Below are positions 1 to 8,384 of a stretch of DNA of 64,000 bases, one piece after another; the first letter of the stretch is position 1; each line of letters begins with the position of its first letter. The notes beneath the pieces were generated by a model, which searched no databases, was not told the origin of the DNA, and saw nothing but the letters and a program-made list of their open reading frames with translations. The stretch is from Falsiroseomonas frigidaquae (GTDB taxonomy: Bacteria; Pseudomonadota; Alphaproteobacteria; Acetobacterales; Acetobacteraceae), in NCBI RefSeq assembly GCF_012163145.1, contig NZ_JAAVTX010000001.1, positions 620,001 through 684,000 of the forward strand, read 5' to 3'. The position numbers were made by a program, and so were the translations under genes.

Positions 1-711
1 ATGGTGATGATCTCCAACGCCGCCTCACACGGCATCGGGCCCGTGCTCTACGCCAATGTGCCCTATGACCCGGTGGCCGATTTCACCCACATCCACCTGG
101 TCGGCACCTTCCCGAGTGTGCTGGCGGTGGGGCCGGGCGTGGCGGCGCCGGACCTCGCCGCCTTCCTGGCGCAGGCGCGGGCGAAGCCGGGCGAGATGAA
201 CTACGGCTCCGGCGGCAATGGCACGATGAACCACCTGATCGGCCAGTTGCTGGCCCGCGCCGCGGGGGTCGAGCTGACGCATGTGCCCTATCGCGGCTCG
301 GCCCCTGCCATGACGGATGTGATGGGCGGCCAGATCCCGGCGCTGATGGAAAGCCTGCCCACCGCCCTGCCCAACCTCCGCGCCGGCCGCATGCGCCCGA
401 TCGCGACCAGCGAGGCCGAACGCTCCCCCGCTTTGCCGGATGTGCCGACCTTCGCCGAGGCCGGCTTTCCCGCCGTGGCGTCGACCAACTGGTTCGGCTT
501 CTCCGCCGCCGCCGGCATTTCGGCCGCAGTGAAGGCGCGGTGGGAGGAGGAGATGGGCCGCGCCATGGCCTCCCCCGAGATCGCCGAGAAATTCGGCCGT
601 ATCGGCGTACGCCCCGGCACGCTGGGCGCCGAAGCCTACACCGCGATGATCCGCGCCGAGCTGGACAAGTGGCGGGAGGTGATCCGCGCCGGCAACATCA
701 AGGTGGATTGA
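1..711 (+). CDS. Bug-family tripartite tricarboxylate transporter substrate-binding protein (5' partial)
   Basis: Periplasmic solute-binding protein of the Bug (TctC-like) family, which binds carboxylates or related small acids. The visible 236 residues begin in the middle of the fold: the YDPVADF segment that follows a DGHTLL-type stretch in complete family members lies near residue 23, while the family is normally about 320 residues with a signal peptide. The ATG at base 1 is therefore probably an internal methionine and the gene starts upstream of the window. Later family signatures are present (THVPYRG near residue 94, LPDVPTFAEAGFP near residue 145). No TctA/TctB membrane genes are seen nearby. 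It ends 6 bp from the convergent CoA-transferase gene. The ligand cannot be told from sequence. Confidence 0.9.
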   Translation: MVMISNAASHGIGPVLYANVPYDPVADFTHIHLVGTFPSVLAVGPGVAAPDLAAFLAQARAKPGEMNYGSGGNGTMNHLIGQLLARAAGVELTHVPYRGSAPAMTDVMGGQIPALMESLPTALPNLRAGRMRPIATSEAERSPALPDVPTFAEAGFPAVASTNWFGFSAAAGISAAVKARWEEEMGRAMASPEIAEKFGRIGVRPGTLGAEAYTAMIRAELDKWREVIRAGNIKVD

Positions 712-717
712 GCGGCG

Positions 718-1902
718 TCAGCCGGTCAGCGCGCCGCTTTCCCGCAACGCCGCGATCTCGGCCTCGGAATAGCCGAGCTCCGCCGCGATCGCGGCACCAT
801 CGGCGCCCGGCGGCCGCAGGTCGCCGGTGCCGCCGGGGCGGACGCCGTCGATCGCCACCGGCAGTGCCGGCAGGTCGATCGGCGTGCCATCCGGCAGGTG
901 CAGCGGCACAAGCCCGCCGCTGCCCAGCAGATGCGGGTCCTCGAACAGGTCCGCCGGCTTGCCGATGGGGGCGAAGGGCAGGCCCAGCGCCTCGCACTTC
1001 GCCATCAGCTCAGGCTTGGTATAGGCGGCCAGCGCGGCGGCGATGCGCGGGATCGTATGGTCCCGCCGCTCCACGCGCTGCTGCTTGGTGGCGAGGCTGG
1101 CATCGGCGGCCAGGTCCTCCAGCCCGAAGGCGGCGCAGAAGGCGGGCCACTGCGTATCCGTCACCACGCCGACGAAGACCTGCCCGCCATCGGAGGTGGC
1201 GAAGATGTCGTAGACCGGCCAGGCGGGGCGGCGCACGGACATCGGCGGCGGCGCCTGCCCGGTGATCTTCGTCTGCGCCATGTGCTGGGCCATCAGCAGG
1301 GCCACCGTCTCGAACAGCCCGGCCTGGATCTCGCCGCCCTGCCCGGTGCGCTGGCGCTCCGTCAGCGCCGAGAGAATGCCGATGACGGCGGATAGCCCGC
1401 CCATGATGTCGATGACGGAGGACCCGGCCCGCAGCGGCCGCCCCTCCAGCCCGGTCATATAGGCCAGGCCGCCCATCATCTGCACCACCTCGTCCAGCGC
1501 CGTGCGGTGTTCATAGGGGCCGGGCAGGAAGCCCTTGCAGGAGCAATAGACCAGGCCGGGATTGGTGGCGGAAAGCTGGGCATAGCCGAGGCCAAGCTTG
1601 GCCATGGCGCCGGGCCGGAAATTCTCCACCACCACGTCCGCCTTCGCCGCCAGCTTCTGCACCAGCGCCAGGCCTTCCGGCTGCTTCAGATCCACGCAGA
1701 GGCTGCGGCGGCCGCGGCCGAAGGCGGCGTAGAAGCCTGTACCGGAACCGGTCAGGCGGCGGGTGCTGTCACCGGCCGGCGCCGGCTCCACCTTGATGAC
1801 CTCGGCACCGAGGTCGGCCAGGGTCATGCCCACGGTGGGGCCCATCACCATGTGGGTGAATTCAAGAACGCGGATCCCGGCGAGCGGGGTCGGGCTGGTC
1901 AT
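718..1902 (-). CDS. Family III CoA-transferase (CaiB/BaiF type)
   Basis: Predicted cytoplasmic enzyme that moves CoA between an acyl-CoA and a free carboxylic acid. The 394-residue length and the N-terminal GIRVLEF..GP..GMTLADLGAEVIKVEP pattern are typical of the family. The likely catalytic Asp is D137 in TALDEVVQ, matching the position of Asp169 in formyl-CoA transferase. I chose the ATG at 1902 because it forms an ATGA overlap with the stop of the upstream IclR-type gene; the reading frame stays open further upstream but that part reads as shadow sequence. It is the last gene of the Bug-IclR-CoA-transferase operon, so it probably activates the acid captured by the Bug protein. Substrate unknown. 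Confidence 0.92.
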   Translation of the reverse strand: MTSPTPLAGIRVLEFTHMVMGPTVGMTLADLGAEVIKVEPAPAGDSTRRLTGSGTGFYAAFGRGRRSLCVDLKQPEGLALVQKLAAKADVVVENFRPGAMAKLGLGYAQLSATNPGLVYCSCKGFLPGPYEHRTALDEVVQMMGGLAYMTGLEGRPLRAGSSVIDIMGGLSAVIGILSALTERQRTGQGGEIQAGLFETVALLMAQHMAQTKITGQAPPPMSVRRPAWPVYDIFATSDGGQVFVGVVTDTQWPAFCAAFGLEDLAADASLATKQQRVERRDHTIPRIAAALAAYTKPELMAKCEALGLPFAPIGKPADLFEDPHLLGSGGLVPLHLPDGTPIDLPALPVAIDGVRPGGTGDLRPPGADGAAIAAELGYSEAEIAALRESGALTG

Positions 1903-2588
1903 GCGGATACTCCGGTGGGCGGCATCAGGTCGCCGCCGAGTCGTCGTGTCAGATCGGACGCGGCTTCGGCCAGCGCGGCAAGATGCGCCGCGACATGGGC
2001 CTGCATCCGCGCCTTCGGCCCGGACAGGCCGATGGCCCCGGCGAGTGCCCCACCCGGGCCGAACACCGCGGCGGCGCAGCCCGCGGCCTCCGGGTTGCGC
2101 TCGCCGAAGGTGGCGACCACGCCGAGCGCTGCCGGGTCCGCCGCCGTCAGCACCCGCCCCGCGGCGCCGGAGGGCAGCGGGATCAGGTCGCCGGCCGCCA
2201 GGTCGTCGCGGATGCGGTTGGGGCTGCGGACACGGGCCAGGCACAGGCGCTGGCCCTCATGGCGCACCCAGAAGCTGGCCGTCTCCCCGCTGCGCTCGGC
2301 GAGCGCCGCCAGCAGCGCCGGCAGATGCCGCTCCACCGGCAGCGACCGGGCATAGAGGGCGCCCCAGTGGAACAGCATCGGCCCCAGCGCCCAGCGCCCA
2401 TCCGCCAGCCGGGCGGCGCAGCGGCTGCGCTCCAGCGAGGCGAGCAGGCGGAGGATGGTGGATTTGTACAGGCCGGTGCGGGCGGCGAGCTCCGCCAGGG
2501 TCAGCGCCGCATCCCCCTCCCGGAACGCGCCCAGGATGGACAGGGCGCGATCGACGGCGGCGACGCCCGTTTCAGGCGTTGCGCTCAC
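1899..2588 (-). CDS. IclR family transcriptional regulator
   Basis: One-component regulator of 229 residues. An N-terminal winged HTH (about residues 10-70, with LTLAELAARTGLYKSTILRLLASLE-like spacing) precedes the C-terminal IclR effector domain. The GTG at 2588 is chosen because it overlaps the stop of the preceding Bug gene as GTGA; longer reading would run back into that gene. It overlaps the CoA-transferase start by 4 bp. It sits in the middle of the operon it most likely controls, and IclR proteins usually sense an intermediate of the pathway. The repeated GTTCT/AGAAC half-sites at 3574-3601 are the natural candidate operator. Confidence 0.9.
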   Translation of the reverse strand: MSATPETGVAAVDRALSILGAFREGDAALTLAELAARTGLYKSTILRLLASLERSRCAARLADGRWALGPMLFHWGALYARSLPVERHLPALLAALAERSGETASFWVRHEGQRLCLARVRSPNRIRDDLAAGDLIPLPSGAAGRVLTAADPAALGVVATFGERNPEAAGCAAAVFGPGGALAGAIGLSGPKARMQAHVAAHLAALAEAASDLTRRLGGDLMPPTGVSA

Positions 2589-3556
2589 CCGGCGCGGACC
2601 CCGGCCTCGCGCAGGATCACCGCCCATTTCGCCATCTCCGCCGCGACGAAGGCCTGGGCCTCGGCCGGGCTGTTGCCGACCAGGCGCTCGGCGCCGAGTT
2701 CGGCCAGGCGGGTACGGGTGGTGGGTTCGGCCAGCACGGCGGCGACCTCGGCCTGGATGCGGGCAACCAGCGCATCGGGCGTGGAGGCGGGCGCCAGCAC
2801 CGCCTGCCAGACCATGAAGGTGGCGTCCGGAAAGCCGGATTCCGCCATGGTGGGCACATCCGGCATCACCGGGCTGCGGCTGGGGCCGGAGATGGCGAGC
2901 GCGCGGGCGCGGCCGCCGCGGGCCAGGCCGAAGGCGGTCAGGCCGGCATCGTACAGCATGTCCAGCGTGCCGGCCGCGAGATCGAGCGCCGCCGGGGCGC
3001 CGCCGCGATAGGGGATCTCCGTCATCTTGATGCCGGCGGCGCGCAGGAACAGCAGGCTCACCAATTGCAGCGCGCCGCCGCCGCCGGTGCTGCCATAGGT
3101 CAGCTTCTCGGGGTTGGCGCGGGCGAAGGCGACGAAATCGGCCAGCGTCCGGTGCGGCGAATTCGGCGGCACCAGCAGCACCATCGGGCTTTCCGCGACG
3201 ATCGACACCGCCTTGAGGTCGGCGGCTGGATCATAGTCCAGCTGCGGGTAGATCGCCTTGGTCACGGCGTGCCCGATGTTGTGGAACAGCAGCGTGTGGC
3301 CATCGCCCGGTGCCTTGGCGACGAAGGAACTGCCGATGGCGCCGCCGGCGCCGGTGCGGTTCTCCATCACCACGCGCTGCGGCAGGCGCTGGGACAGGCG
3401 ATCCGCGACCAGCCGCCCGATCACATCGGTCGCGCCCCCGGCGGCATAGGGCAGGATCATGCGGATCGGCCGGCTGGGCCAGGCATCCTGCGCGCGCGCG
3501 GGCAGGGCGAGCAGAATGGCGGGGGCGGCGAGCAGGCTGCGGCGGGCGAGGGTCAT
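2585..3556 (-). CDS. Bug-family tripartite tricarboxylate transporter substrate-binding protein
   Basis: Complete 323-residue periplasmic binding protein with a signal peptide (LARRSLLAAPAILLALPARAQ), then WPSRPIRMILPYAAGGATD, DGHTLLFHN, the PYRGG segment and VMPDVPTMAESGFPD, all standard for Bug proteins. The ATG at 3556 is preceded by an AAGGAA Shine-Dalgarno sequence; the longer frame upstream is discarded because it would bury this site and the operator. First gene of a three-gene operon with the IclR regulator and CoA-transferase. Bug proteins outnumber TctAB pairs in such genomes, so it may share a distant membrane partner or act as a sensor subunit. Ligand unknown. Confidence 0.93.
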   Translation of the reverse strand: MTLARRSLLAAPAILLALPARAQDAWPSRPIRMILPYAAGGATDVIGRLVADRLSQRLPQRVVMENRTGAGGAIGSSFVAKAPGDGHTLLFHNIGHAVTKAIYPQLDYDPAADLKAVSIVAESPMVLLVPPNSPHRTLADFVAFARANPEKLTYGSTGGGGALQLVSLLFLRAAGIKMTEIPYRGGAPAALDLAAGTLDMLYDAGLTAFGLARGGRARALAISGPSRSPVMPDVPTMAESGFPDATFMVWQAVLAPASTPDALVARIQAEVAAVLAEPTTRTRLAELGAERLVGNSPAEAQAFVAAEMAKWAVILREAGVRAG

Positions 3557-3573
3557 GGCGTTTCCTTCCATGT

Positions 3574-3601
3574 GTTCTGTTGGATAGAACGACGTTCTGT
3601 T
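3574..3601. promoter_or_regulatory. Candidate IclR-type operator upstream of the Bug operon
   Basis: Three half-sites lie between the Bug start codon and its upstream region: GTTCT (3574-3578), AGAAC (3586-3590) and GTTCT (3594-3598). The last two form the perfect 13-bp palindrome AGAACGACGTTCT (3586-3598). The octamer GTTCTGTT is also repeated exactly 20 bp apart (3574 and 3594), about two helical turns. IclR regulators commonly bind such short inverted or direct repeats. Assignment to the IclR gene of this operon is inferred from position. Confidence 0.55.
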
Positions 3602-3653
3602 TATTTGCCATACTGCGCGCAGTTCTCCCGCGCTGGTCAAGCGGGATCTCATC

Positions 3654-4175
3654 TCACGCCGGTTCGTAGATCAGATGCAGCGCGTCACCCACCGTCCTGC
3701 TCTGCCGCAGCGCCAGCCGCGTCTCCGGCGTGCCGGCCGGAAACAGCCGGATGCCCTCGCCGAGAATGATCGGCAGCACCGCCATCTCCAGACGGTCCAG
3801 CGCACCGATGGCCAGCAGGCCGCGCAGCAATTGCCCGCCGCCCTCCACCCAGATGCGGCCGAGGCCGCGCTGGCGCAGTTCCGCCACCAGCGCCGGCAGG
3901 TCGCCGGAATGGGCCTCGACACCAGGGGGGGCGTCGGGCAGCTCCCGGCTGGTGACCACGCGCACCGGCTTGCCGGCATAGGGCCAGTCGCCCATGCGCC
4001 GCACCACGTCATAGGTGCCGCGGCCCATCAGGATGGTCTCGACCTGGCTGTAGAATTCGGTGAAGCCGAAGGCCTCGGGCGGCGGCGCGCCCTGCTCCAG
4101 CCAGTCCACCCCGCCATCCGGACGGGCGATCATGCCGTCCAGCGACACCGCGATGTGGCAGTGGAACAGCGTCAC
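3654..4175 (-). CDS. Dihydrofolate reductase family protein (RibD C-terminal-like)
   Basis: Predicted 173-residue NADPH-dependent reductase of the RibD-C/DHFR superfamily. The order HIAVSLDGMIARPDGGVDWL, ETILMGRGTYD and IWVEGGGQLLRGLL is characteristic of the small stand-alone members often called YyaP/YwjB-like. The GTG at 4175 makes a GTGA overlap with the end of the SMP-30-like gene, so the two are probably co-translated; the longer open frame upstream runs through that gene. Housekeeping folA usually differs in having an LxWxxPxD segment, absent here. True substrate unknown; a role in folate synthesis is unlikely. Confidence 0.85.
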   Translation of the reverse strand: MTLFHCHIAVSLDGMIARPDGGVDWLEQGAPPPEAFGFTEFYSQVETILMGRGTYDVVRRMGDWPYAGKPVRVVTSRELPDAPPGVEAHSGDLPALVAELRQRGLGRIWVEGGGQLLRGLLAIGALDRLEMAVLPIILGEGIRLFPAGTPETRLALRQSRTVGDALHLIYEPA

Positions 4176-5059
4176 GGCGCCGGGATTTCGGCCGCCAAAA
4201 GGCTGCCGGACTGGCTTTCCGTGATCACCAGCGTGCGGCCATCCGGGGCGAAGGCGCAGTTGGTCGGCATGCGGCCGAAGGGGGTGCAATCCACCCGATG
4301 CGTCGCCACGCCATGCGGGTCCACCACCCAGACCTGGCCATGGCCGGGATTCGCCACGAACAGCCGGTCATGCGCATCCACCGCCAGGCCGTCGGGACCG
4401 GAGGTGCCGGCGGGGATGCGGAAGAACAGGTTTGCCTTCGCCACCACCGCATCGGGCCGCAGGGCGAAGCGCCAGATCTCGCAGGACCGCGTCATCGCCA
4501 CCAGCAGATGCGTGCCGGCGCGGTTCAGCACCAGGCCGTTCGGGCTGGGGCCGTTGGAGATCAGCCGGTCCATCCGCCCATCCGGGTGCAGCCGCCAGAC
4601 CCGGCCGGTGGGGTCCTGCAGACCCGTCTGGCCCTGGTCGGTCAGCAGGATCGAGCCATCCGGGTGCAGGATCAGGTCGTTGATCCCGCGAAAACCCTCG
4701 CTGTTGATGTTCTCCGCCACCGCCGTCATGGCGCCGGTCCTGGGGTCCAGGGTCAGCACGCCGTGGCGGTAATCCGCCACCAGCAACTCATCCTCCCGCG
4801 CCGCCAGGCCGTTCGGCCAGCCCTCGTATTCCGCCACCGCCTCCCACTGGCTGCCGGAGACGCGGAACACCCGGCCATGCGGGATGTCGGTGCAGAACAG
4901 GTTGCCGCCCGCGTCGAAGCAGGGGCCCTCGAGGAAACTGTCGACCGGCGCACCGGCGCGGTTGGCATCCGCCCAGGCGCTGCGGCGGGGCCGGCGCAGC
5001 GCGTCGGGCAGGCGGGAGAGCAGGGAGGGCGCGATGACGGCGGGGGGCGTGTTCCACAT
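4172..5059 (-). CDS. SMP-30/gluconolactonase/LRE family protein
   Basis: Six-bladed beta-propeller lactonase-like protein of 295 residues, the usual family length. The motifs FLEGPCFDAGGNLFCTDI, GRVFRV, EGFRGINDLILHPDGSILLTD and GPDGLAVDAHDRLFVANPGHGQVWVVDP match the SMP-30 metal-binding propeller; the Glu of LEGP and the Asn/Asp of GINDL and GPDGLA are the expected metal ligands. No signal peptide is evident, so it is probably cytoplasmic. It is divergently oriented from the leuC-like gene 55 bp away and overlaps the DHFR-like gene, suggesting hydrolysis of a sugar- or hydroxy-acid-derived lactone in a catabolic route. Exact lactone unknown. Confidence 0.88.
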   Translation of the reverse strand: MWNTPPAVIAPSLLSRLPDALRRPRRSAWADANRAGAPVDSFLEGPCFDAGGNLFCTDIPHGRVFRVSGSQWEAVAEYEGWPNGLAAREDELLVADYRHGVLTLDPRTGAMTAVAENINSEGFRGINDLILHPDGSILLTDQGQTGLQDPTGRVWRLHPDGRMDRLISNGPSPNGLVLNRAGTHLLVAMTRSCEIWRFALRPDAVVAKANLFFRIPAGTSGPDGLAVDAHDRLFVANPGHGQVWVVDPHGVATHRVDCTPFGRMPTNCAFAPDGRTLVITESQSGSLLAAEIPAP

Positions 5060-5114
5060 GGCTTGAACCTGCCCGGGTCTTGCCTGGCCGCCAAGCCGGC
5101 GCCAGTGTCATCAC

Positions 5115-6485
5115 ATGGGACAGACGCTTTTTCAGAAGATCTGGGACGCACATGTGGTGCAGGCCCGCGATGACGGGCTGGCGCTGCTGTATGTGGACCG
5201 CCACTATTTCCACGAGGGCAGCTTCCACGCCTTCAACATCCTGAAGGCCCGCGGCCTGAAGGTCCGCCGGCCGGACCTCAGCTTCGGCTTCGGCGACCAC
5301 TACGCCCCCACGGTGGGCCGCAGCACGCCCGAGGTGGCGGACCCGGAAATCCGCGGCATCATCGAGACCTTCGAGGCCAATGCCCGCGCCAACCGCATCC
5401 GCGCCTTCGAGCTGGCGGACCCGGACCAGGGCATTGTCCATGTCGCCGGGCCGGAACAGGGGCTGACCCTGCCGGGCATGACGGTGGTCTGCGGCGACAG
5501 CCACACCTCCACCCATGGCGCGCTCGGCGCGCTGGCCTTCGGCATCGGCGCCAGCGAGGTGGCGCATGTGCTGGCCACCCAGACCATCTGGCAGTCCCCG
5601 CCGAAGCAGATCCGCTGCCATTTCGAGGGCGCCCTGCCCGCCGGCAGCACCGCCAAGGACATGGCGCTGGCCCTGATCGCCCAGATCGGCACGGGCGGCG
5701 GGTTGGGCGGCGCCATCGAATTCGCCGGCCCCGCCGTGCGCGCGCTGTCCATTGAGGCCCGCCTGACGCTGTGCAACATGGCAATCGAGGCCGGTGCGCG
5801 GACCGGCATGGTGGCGCCCGATGCCACCACCGCGGCCTGGCTGATCGGCCGCCCCTACGCCCCGGCGGAGCCCGACCCGGCCTGGTCCCGCCTGTTCAGC
5901 GACCCGGACGCCCGCTTCGACTCCGAGGTGACGCTCGACGCCACGCAGATCCGCCCGATGGCGACCTGGGGCACCAGCCCGGAGGAGGCCGTGCCGCTCT
6001 CCGGCCGCGTCCCTCGCCTGGATGAAGCGCCCGACGAAGCTCGGCAAAAGGCCTGGGCGCGCAGCCTGGACTACATGGGCCTGCGGGGTGGCGAGGAGAT
6101 GGCCGATGTCGCGCTGGACCGCGTCTTCCTCGGCTCCTGCACCAATGCGCGGATCGAGGATCTGCGCGATGCCGCCGCCGTGCTGCGCGGCAAGCGTATC
6201 GCCGTGCCGATGCTGGTCTCCCCCGGCTCCTCCCGCGTCAAGCGGGCGGCGGAGGCGGAGGGGCTGGACCGGATCTTCAAGGAGGCCGGGGCGCGGTGGG
6301 AGGAAAGCTCCTGCGCGCTGTGCGTCTCCATGCATGGGGAGGTGGTGGGCGAAGGCGAGCGCTGCGCCTCCACCTCGAACCGCAATTTCGCCGGAAGGCA
6401 GGGGCGCGGGGCGCGCACCCACCTGGTCTCGCCGGCTTCCGCCGCAGCCTCCGCCGTCGCGGGCCGTCTGGTGGGGGCCGCCTGA
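5115..6485 (+). CDS. 3-isopropylmalate dehydratase large subunit-like protein (LeuC family paralogue)
   Basis: Aconitase-superfamily [4Fe-4S] hydro-lyase large subunit, 456 residues. The three cluster-ligand cysteines are present as C342 (GSCTN), C400 and C403 (SSCALC), as is RCASTSNRNFAGRQGRG near the C terminus. Several substrate-region segments differ from the biosynthetic enzyme: HYFHEGSFHAF replaces the HLVHEVTSPQAF type, GDHYAPT replaces MDHNV, and CALCVSMH replaces CSMCLAMN. It is followed by its small subunit with a TGATG overlap. I infer a paralogue acting on another 2- or 3-hydroxy acid, perhaps an alkylmalate used in catabolism. No good Shine-Dalgarno precedes the ATG. Confidence 0.85.
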   Translation: MGQTLFQKIWDAHVVQARDDGLALLYVDRHYFHEGSFHAFNILKARGLKVRRPDLSFGFGDHYAPTVGRSTPEVADPEIRGIIETFEANARANRIRAFELADPDQGIVHVAGPEQGLTLPGMTVVCGDSHTSTHGALGALAFGIGASEVAHVLATQTIWQSPPKQIRCHFEGALPAGSTAKDMALALIAQIGTGGGLGGAIEFAGPAVRALSIEARLTLCNMAIEAGARTGMVAPDATTAAWLIGRPYAPAEPDPAWSRLFSDPDARFDSEVTLDATQIRPMATWGTSPEEAVPLSGRVPRLDEAPDEARQKAWARSLDYMGLRGGEEMADVALDRVFLGSCTNARIEDLRDAAAVLRGKRIAVPMLVSPGSSRVKRAAEAEGLDRIFKEAGARWEESSCALCVSMHGEVVGEGERCASTSNRNFAGRQGRGARTHLVSPASAAASAVAGRLVGAA

Positions 6486-7078
6486 TGGAACCCTTCACCC
6501 GCTACACTGCCATCGCCGCGCCGTTCGACCAGGCGAATGTCGATACCGACCAGATCATGCCGGCCCGCTTCATGCGGCGCCCGCGGGATGAGCGCTACGC
6601 GACCTACGGCTTCCACGACCAACGCTTCACGCCGGATGGCGCGAAGCGGCCCGATTTCATCCTCAACCAGCCGCCCTTCGACACGGCTGGCATCCTGGTG
6701 GCGGGCCGCAATTTCGGCGTCGGTTCGTCGCGGGAAGCTGCGGTCTATGCGCTGGCGGCCATGGGCTTCCGCTGCGTCGTCGCCGCTTCCTTCGGCGATA
6801 TCTTCTTCTCCAACGCGCTGAAGAACGGCCTGCTGCCGGTGCGGCTGCTCGAGTCGACGGTGAACGGGCTGCGCCAAGCCGTCGCCACCGCGCCGGGCAC
6901 GACAATTTCGGTTGATCTGGAACGTCAGGAACTGACGGCGCCGGACGGCTCGACACATCAATTCACCGTCCCCGGCTTTGCGCGCGACTGTCTCCTGCGT
7001 GGACTGGATGAAATCGGACTGACAATGACGCTGGAGCCGGAAATCGCGGCTTTCGAGGCCCGCCGCGCCGGCGGCTAG
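6485..7078 (+). CDS. 3-isopropylmalate dehydratase small subunit-like protein (LeuD family)
   Basis: Swivel-domain small subunit that pairs with the preceding LeuC-like protein; 197 residues, the normal LeuD size. Family features include VDTDQIMPARFM near residue 20, the NFGVGSSRE loop, and FGDIFFSNALKNGLLPV. The loop reads GSSREAAVYAL where biosynthetic LeuD has GSSREHAPWAL, so a conserved His next to the substrate-binding Ser-Arg is missing. The ATG at 6485 shares one base with the leuC-like stop, implying translational coupling. Together the pair forms a dehydratase or isomerase whose substrate specificity is probably shifted from isopropylmalate. Confidence 0.87.
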   Translation: MEPFTRYTAIAAPFDQANVDTDQIMPARFMRRPRDERYATYGFHDQRFTPDGAKRPDFILNQPPFDTAGILVAGRNFGVGSSREAAVYALAAMGFRCVVAASFGDIFFSNALKNGLLPVRLLESTVNGLRQAVATAPGTTISVDLERQELTAPDGSTHQFTVPGFARDCLLRGLDEIGLTMTLEPEIAAFEARRAGG

Positions 7079-7148
7079 GCACGTTCAGGAAACTTGACGC
7101 GGCAGGTCGGGATCGGTTTGGCTGCCTTCCAAATACTGGATTGCATCC

Positions 7149-8378
7149 ATGCCGATGAAGACCATGGCCGCGTCCCGCGCGGCCTTTTCGGGTTTGGCCG
7201 CCCTGATGGGCCTTTGCCTCATCGCAGCCCCCGCCCAGGCGCAGTTCGGCCCGCAGGGGCCGCCCGCGGTCGGCGTGGTGGAGGTGGAACGCCGCCCGGT
7301 CACGGAAAGCACCGAATTCGTCGGCCGGGTGGAGGCGCAGAACCGCGTCGACCTGCGCGCCCGCATCACCGGCTTCCTGCAGGAACGCCCCTTCCAGGAG
7401 GGCCAGGAGGTGACGGAGGGCCAGGTGCTGTTCCGCCTGGAGCGCCCGCCCTTCGAGGCCGAGGTGGCCCGCGCCCGCGCCGCCGTCGCCTCCGCCGAGG
7501 CTGAGTTGCAGAACGCCAACAGCGCGCTGGCCCGCGCGCGGGACCTGGTGCGCAGCTCCGCCGGCACGCAGGTGAATGTGGAGAATGCGACGGCCGCGCA
7601 GCGCACCGCCCAGGCCAATGTGCTGGCCGCCCAGGCGCAGCTTCGGGTGGCGGAGATCAACCTCGGCTACACCGAGGTGACCGCGCCCTTCGCCGGCAAG
7701 GTCGGGCGCTCCACCTTCTCCGTCGGCGCCGTGGTCGGGCCGACCAGCGAGAAGCTGGCCACGGTGGTGAGCCAGGACCCGATGCGCGTGGCCTTCCCCG
7801 TCAACCTCCGCACCGGGACGGAGCTGCGCGACCGCTATGCCGGGCGCGGCGGGGCCGATGCCACGCGCGTGCGGATCCGCCTGGTGACCGGCGAGATCTA
7901 CGACCAGGTGGGCCGGATCGAGTTCATCGACCCGCAGGTGGACCGCAACACGGATACGGTGCTGGTCCGCGCCCTGATCCCGAACCCGCCGCGCAACCAG
8001 CCGAATGGCAGCCCGCCCATCGAGGGCGCCGCGGACCGCGCGCTGATCGACGGCATGTTCGTGAACGTGTTCGTGGAAGGCGCGCAGCCGGTGCAGGCGG
8101 TGGTGATCCCGCGCAGCGCCGTGCTGCAGGACCAGGCCGGCAATTATGTCTGGGGGCTGGATGCCGAGAACCGCGCGGTGCGCCGCCCGGTGACCCTCGG
8201 ACGCTCCATCGCCGACCAGGTGGTGGTCGAAGCGGGGCTGGAGACCGGGGAGAGGGTGGTGGTGGAGGGCGTGCAACGCGTGCGCCCCGGCCAGCCCGTG
8301 CAGCCCGGCCCGGCCAGCGCGCCGATCCGCGCCCCCGGCAGCGCGCCCGCTGCGGCGCCGACCGGCCGGCAGGGCTGA
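7149..8378 (+). CDS. RND efflux transporter periplasmic adaptor subunit (membrane fusion protein)
   Basis: HlyD/AcrA-type adaptor of 409 residues linking an inner-membrane RND pump to an outer-membrane channel. An N-terminal signal sequence ending near [11 protein letters not shown] is followed by a lipoyl-like half-motif ([21 protein letters not shown]), an Ala-rich coiled-coil hairpin (about residues 95-165), the second lipoyl half ([15 protein letters not shown]) and beta-barrel domains. No lipobox Cys is seen, unlike AcrA. The C terminus is Pro/Ala rich. It precedes the permease by 6 bp. No outer-membrane TolC-type gene is in the window. A local repressor is absent too, so regulation is unclear. 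Confidence 0.92.
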   Translation: MPMKTMAASRAAFSGLAALMGLCLIAAPAQAQFGPQGPPAVGVVEVERRPVTESTEFVGRVEAQNRVDLRARITGFLQERPFQEGQEVTEGQVLFRLERPPFEAEVARARAAVASAEAELQNANSALARARDLVRSSAGTQVNVENATAAQRTAQANVLAAQAQLRVAEINLGYTEVTAPFAGKVGRSTFSVGAVVGPTSEKLATVVSQDPMRVAFPVNLRTGTELRDRYAGRGGADATRVRIRLVTGEIYDQVGRIEFIDPQVDRNTDTVLVRALIPNPPRNQPNGSPPIEGAADRALIDGMFVNVFVEGAQPVQAVVIPRSAVLQDQAGNYVWGLDAENRAVRRPVTLGRSIADQVVVEAGLETGERVVVEGVQRVRPGQPVQPGPASAPIRAPGSAPAAAPTGRQG

Positions 8379-8384
8379 TCCGAC

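Noticed and set aside
7079-7148. A sigma-70-like promoter (TTGACG) before the RND adaptor gene
   Set aside because: A -35-like hexamer is present but no acceptable -10 lies at the right spacing.
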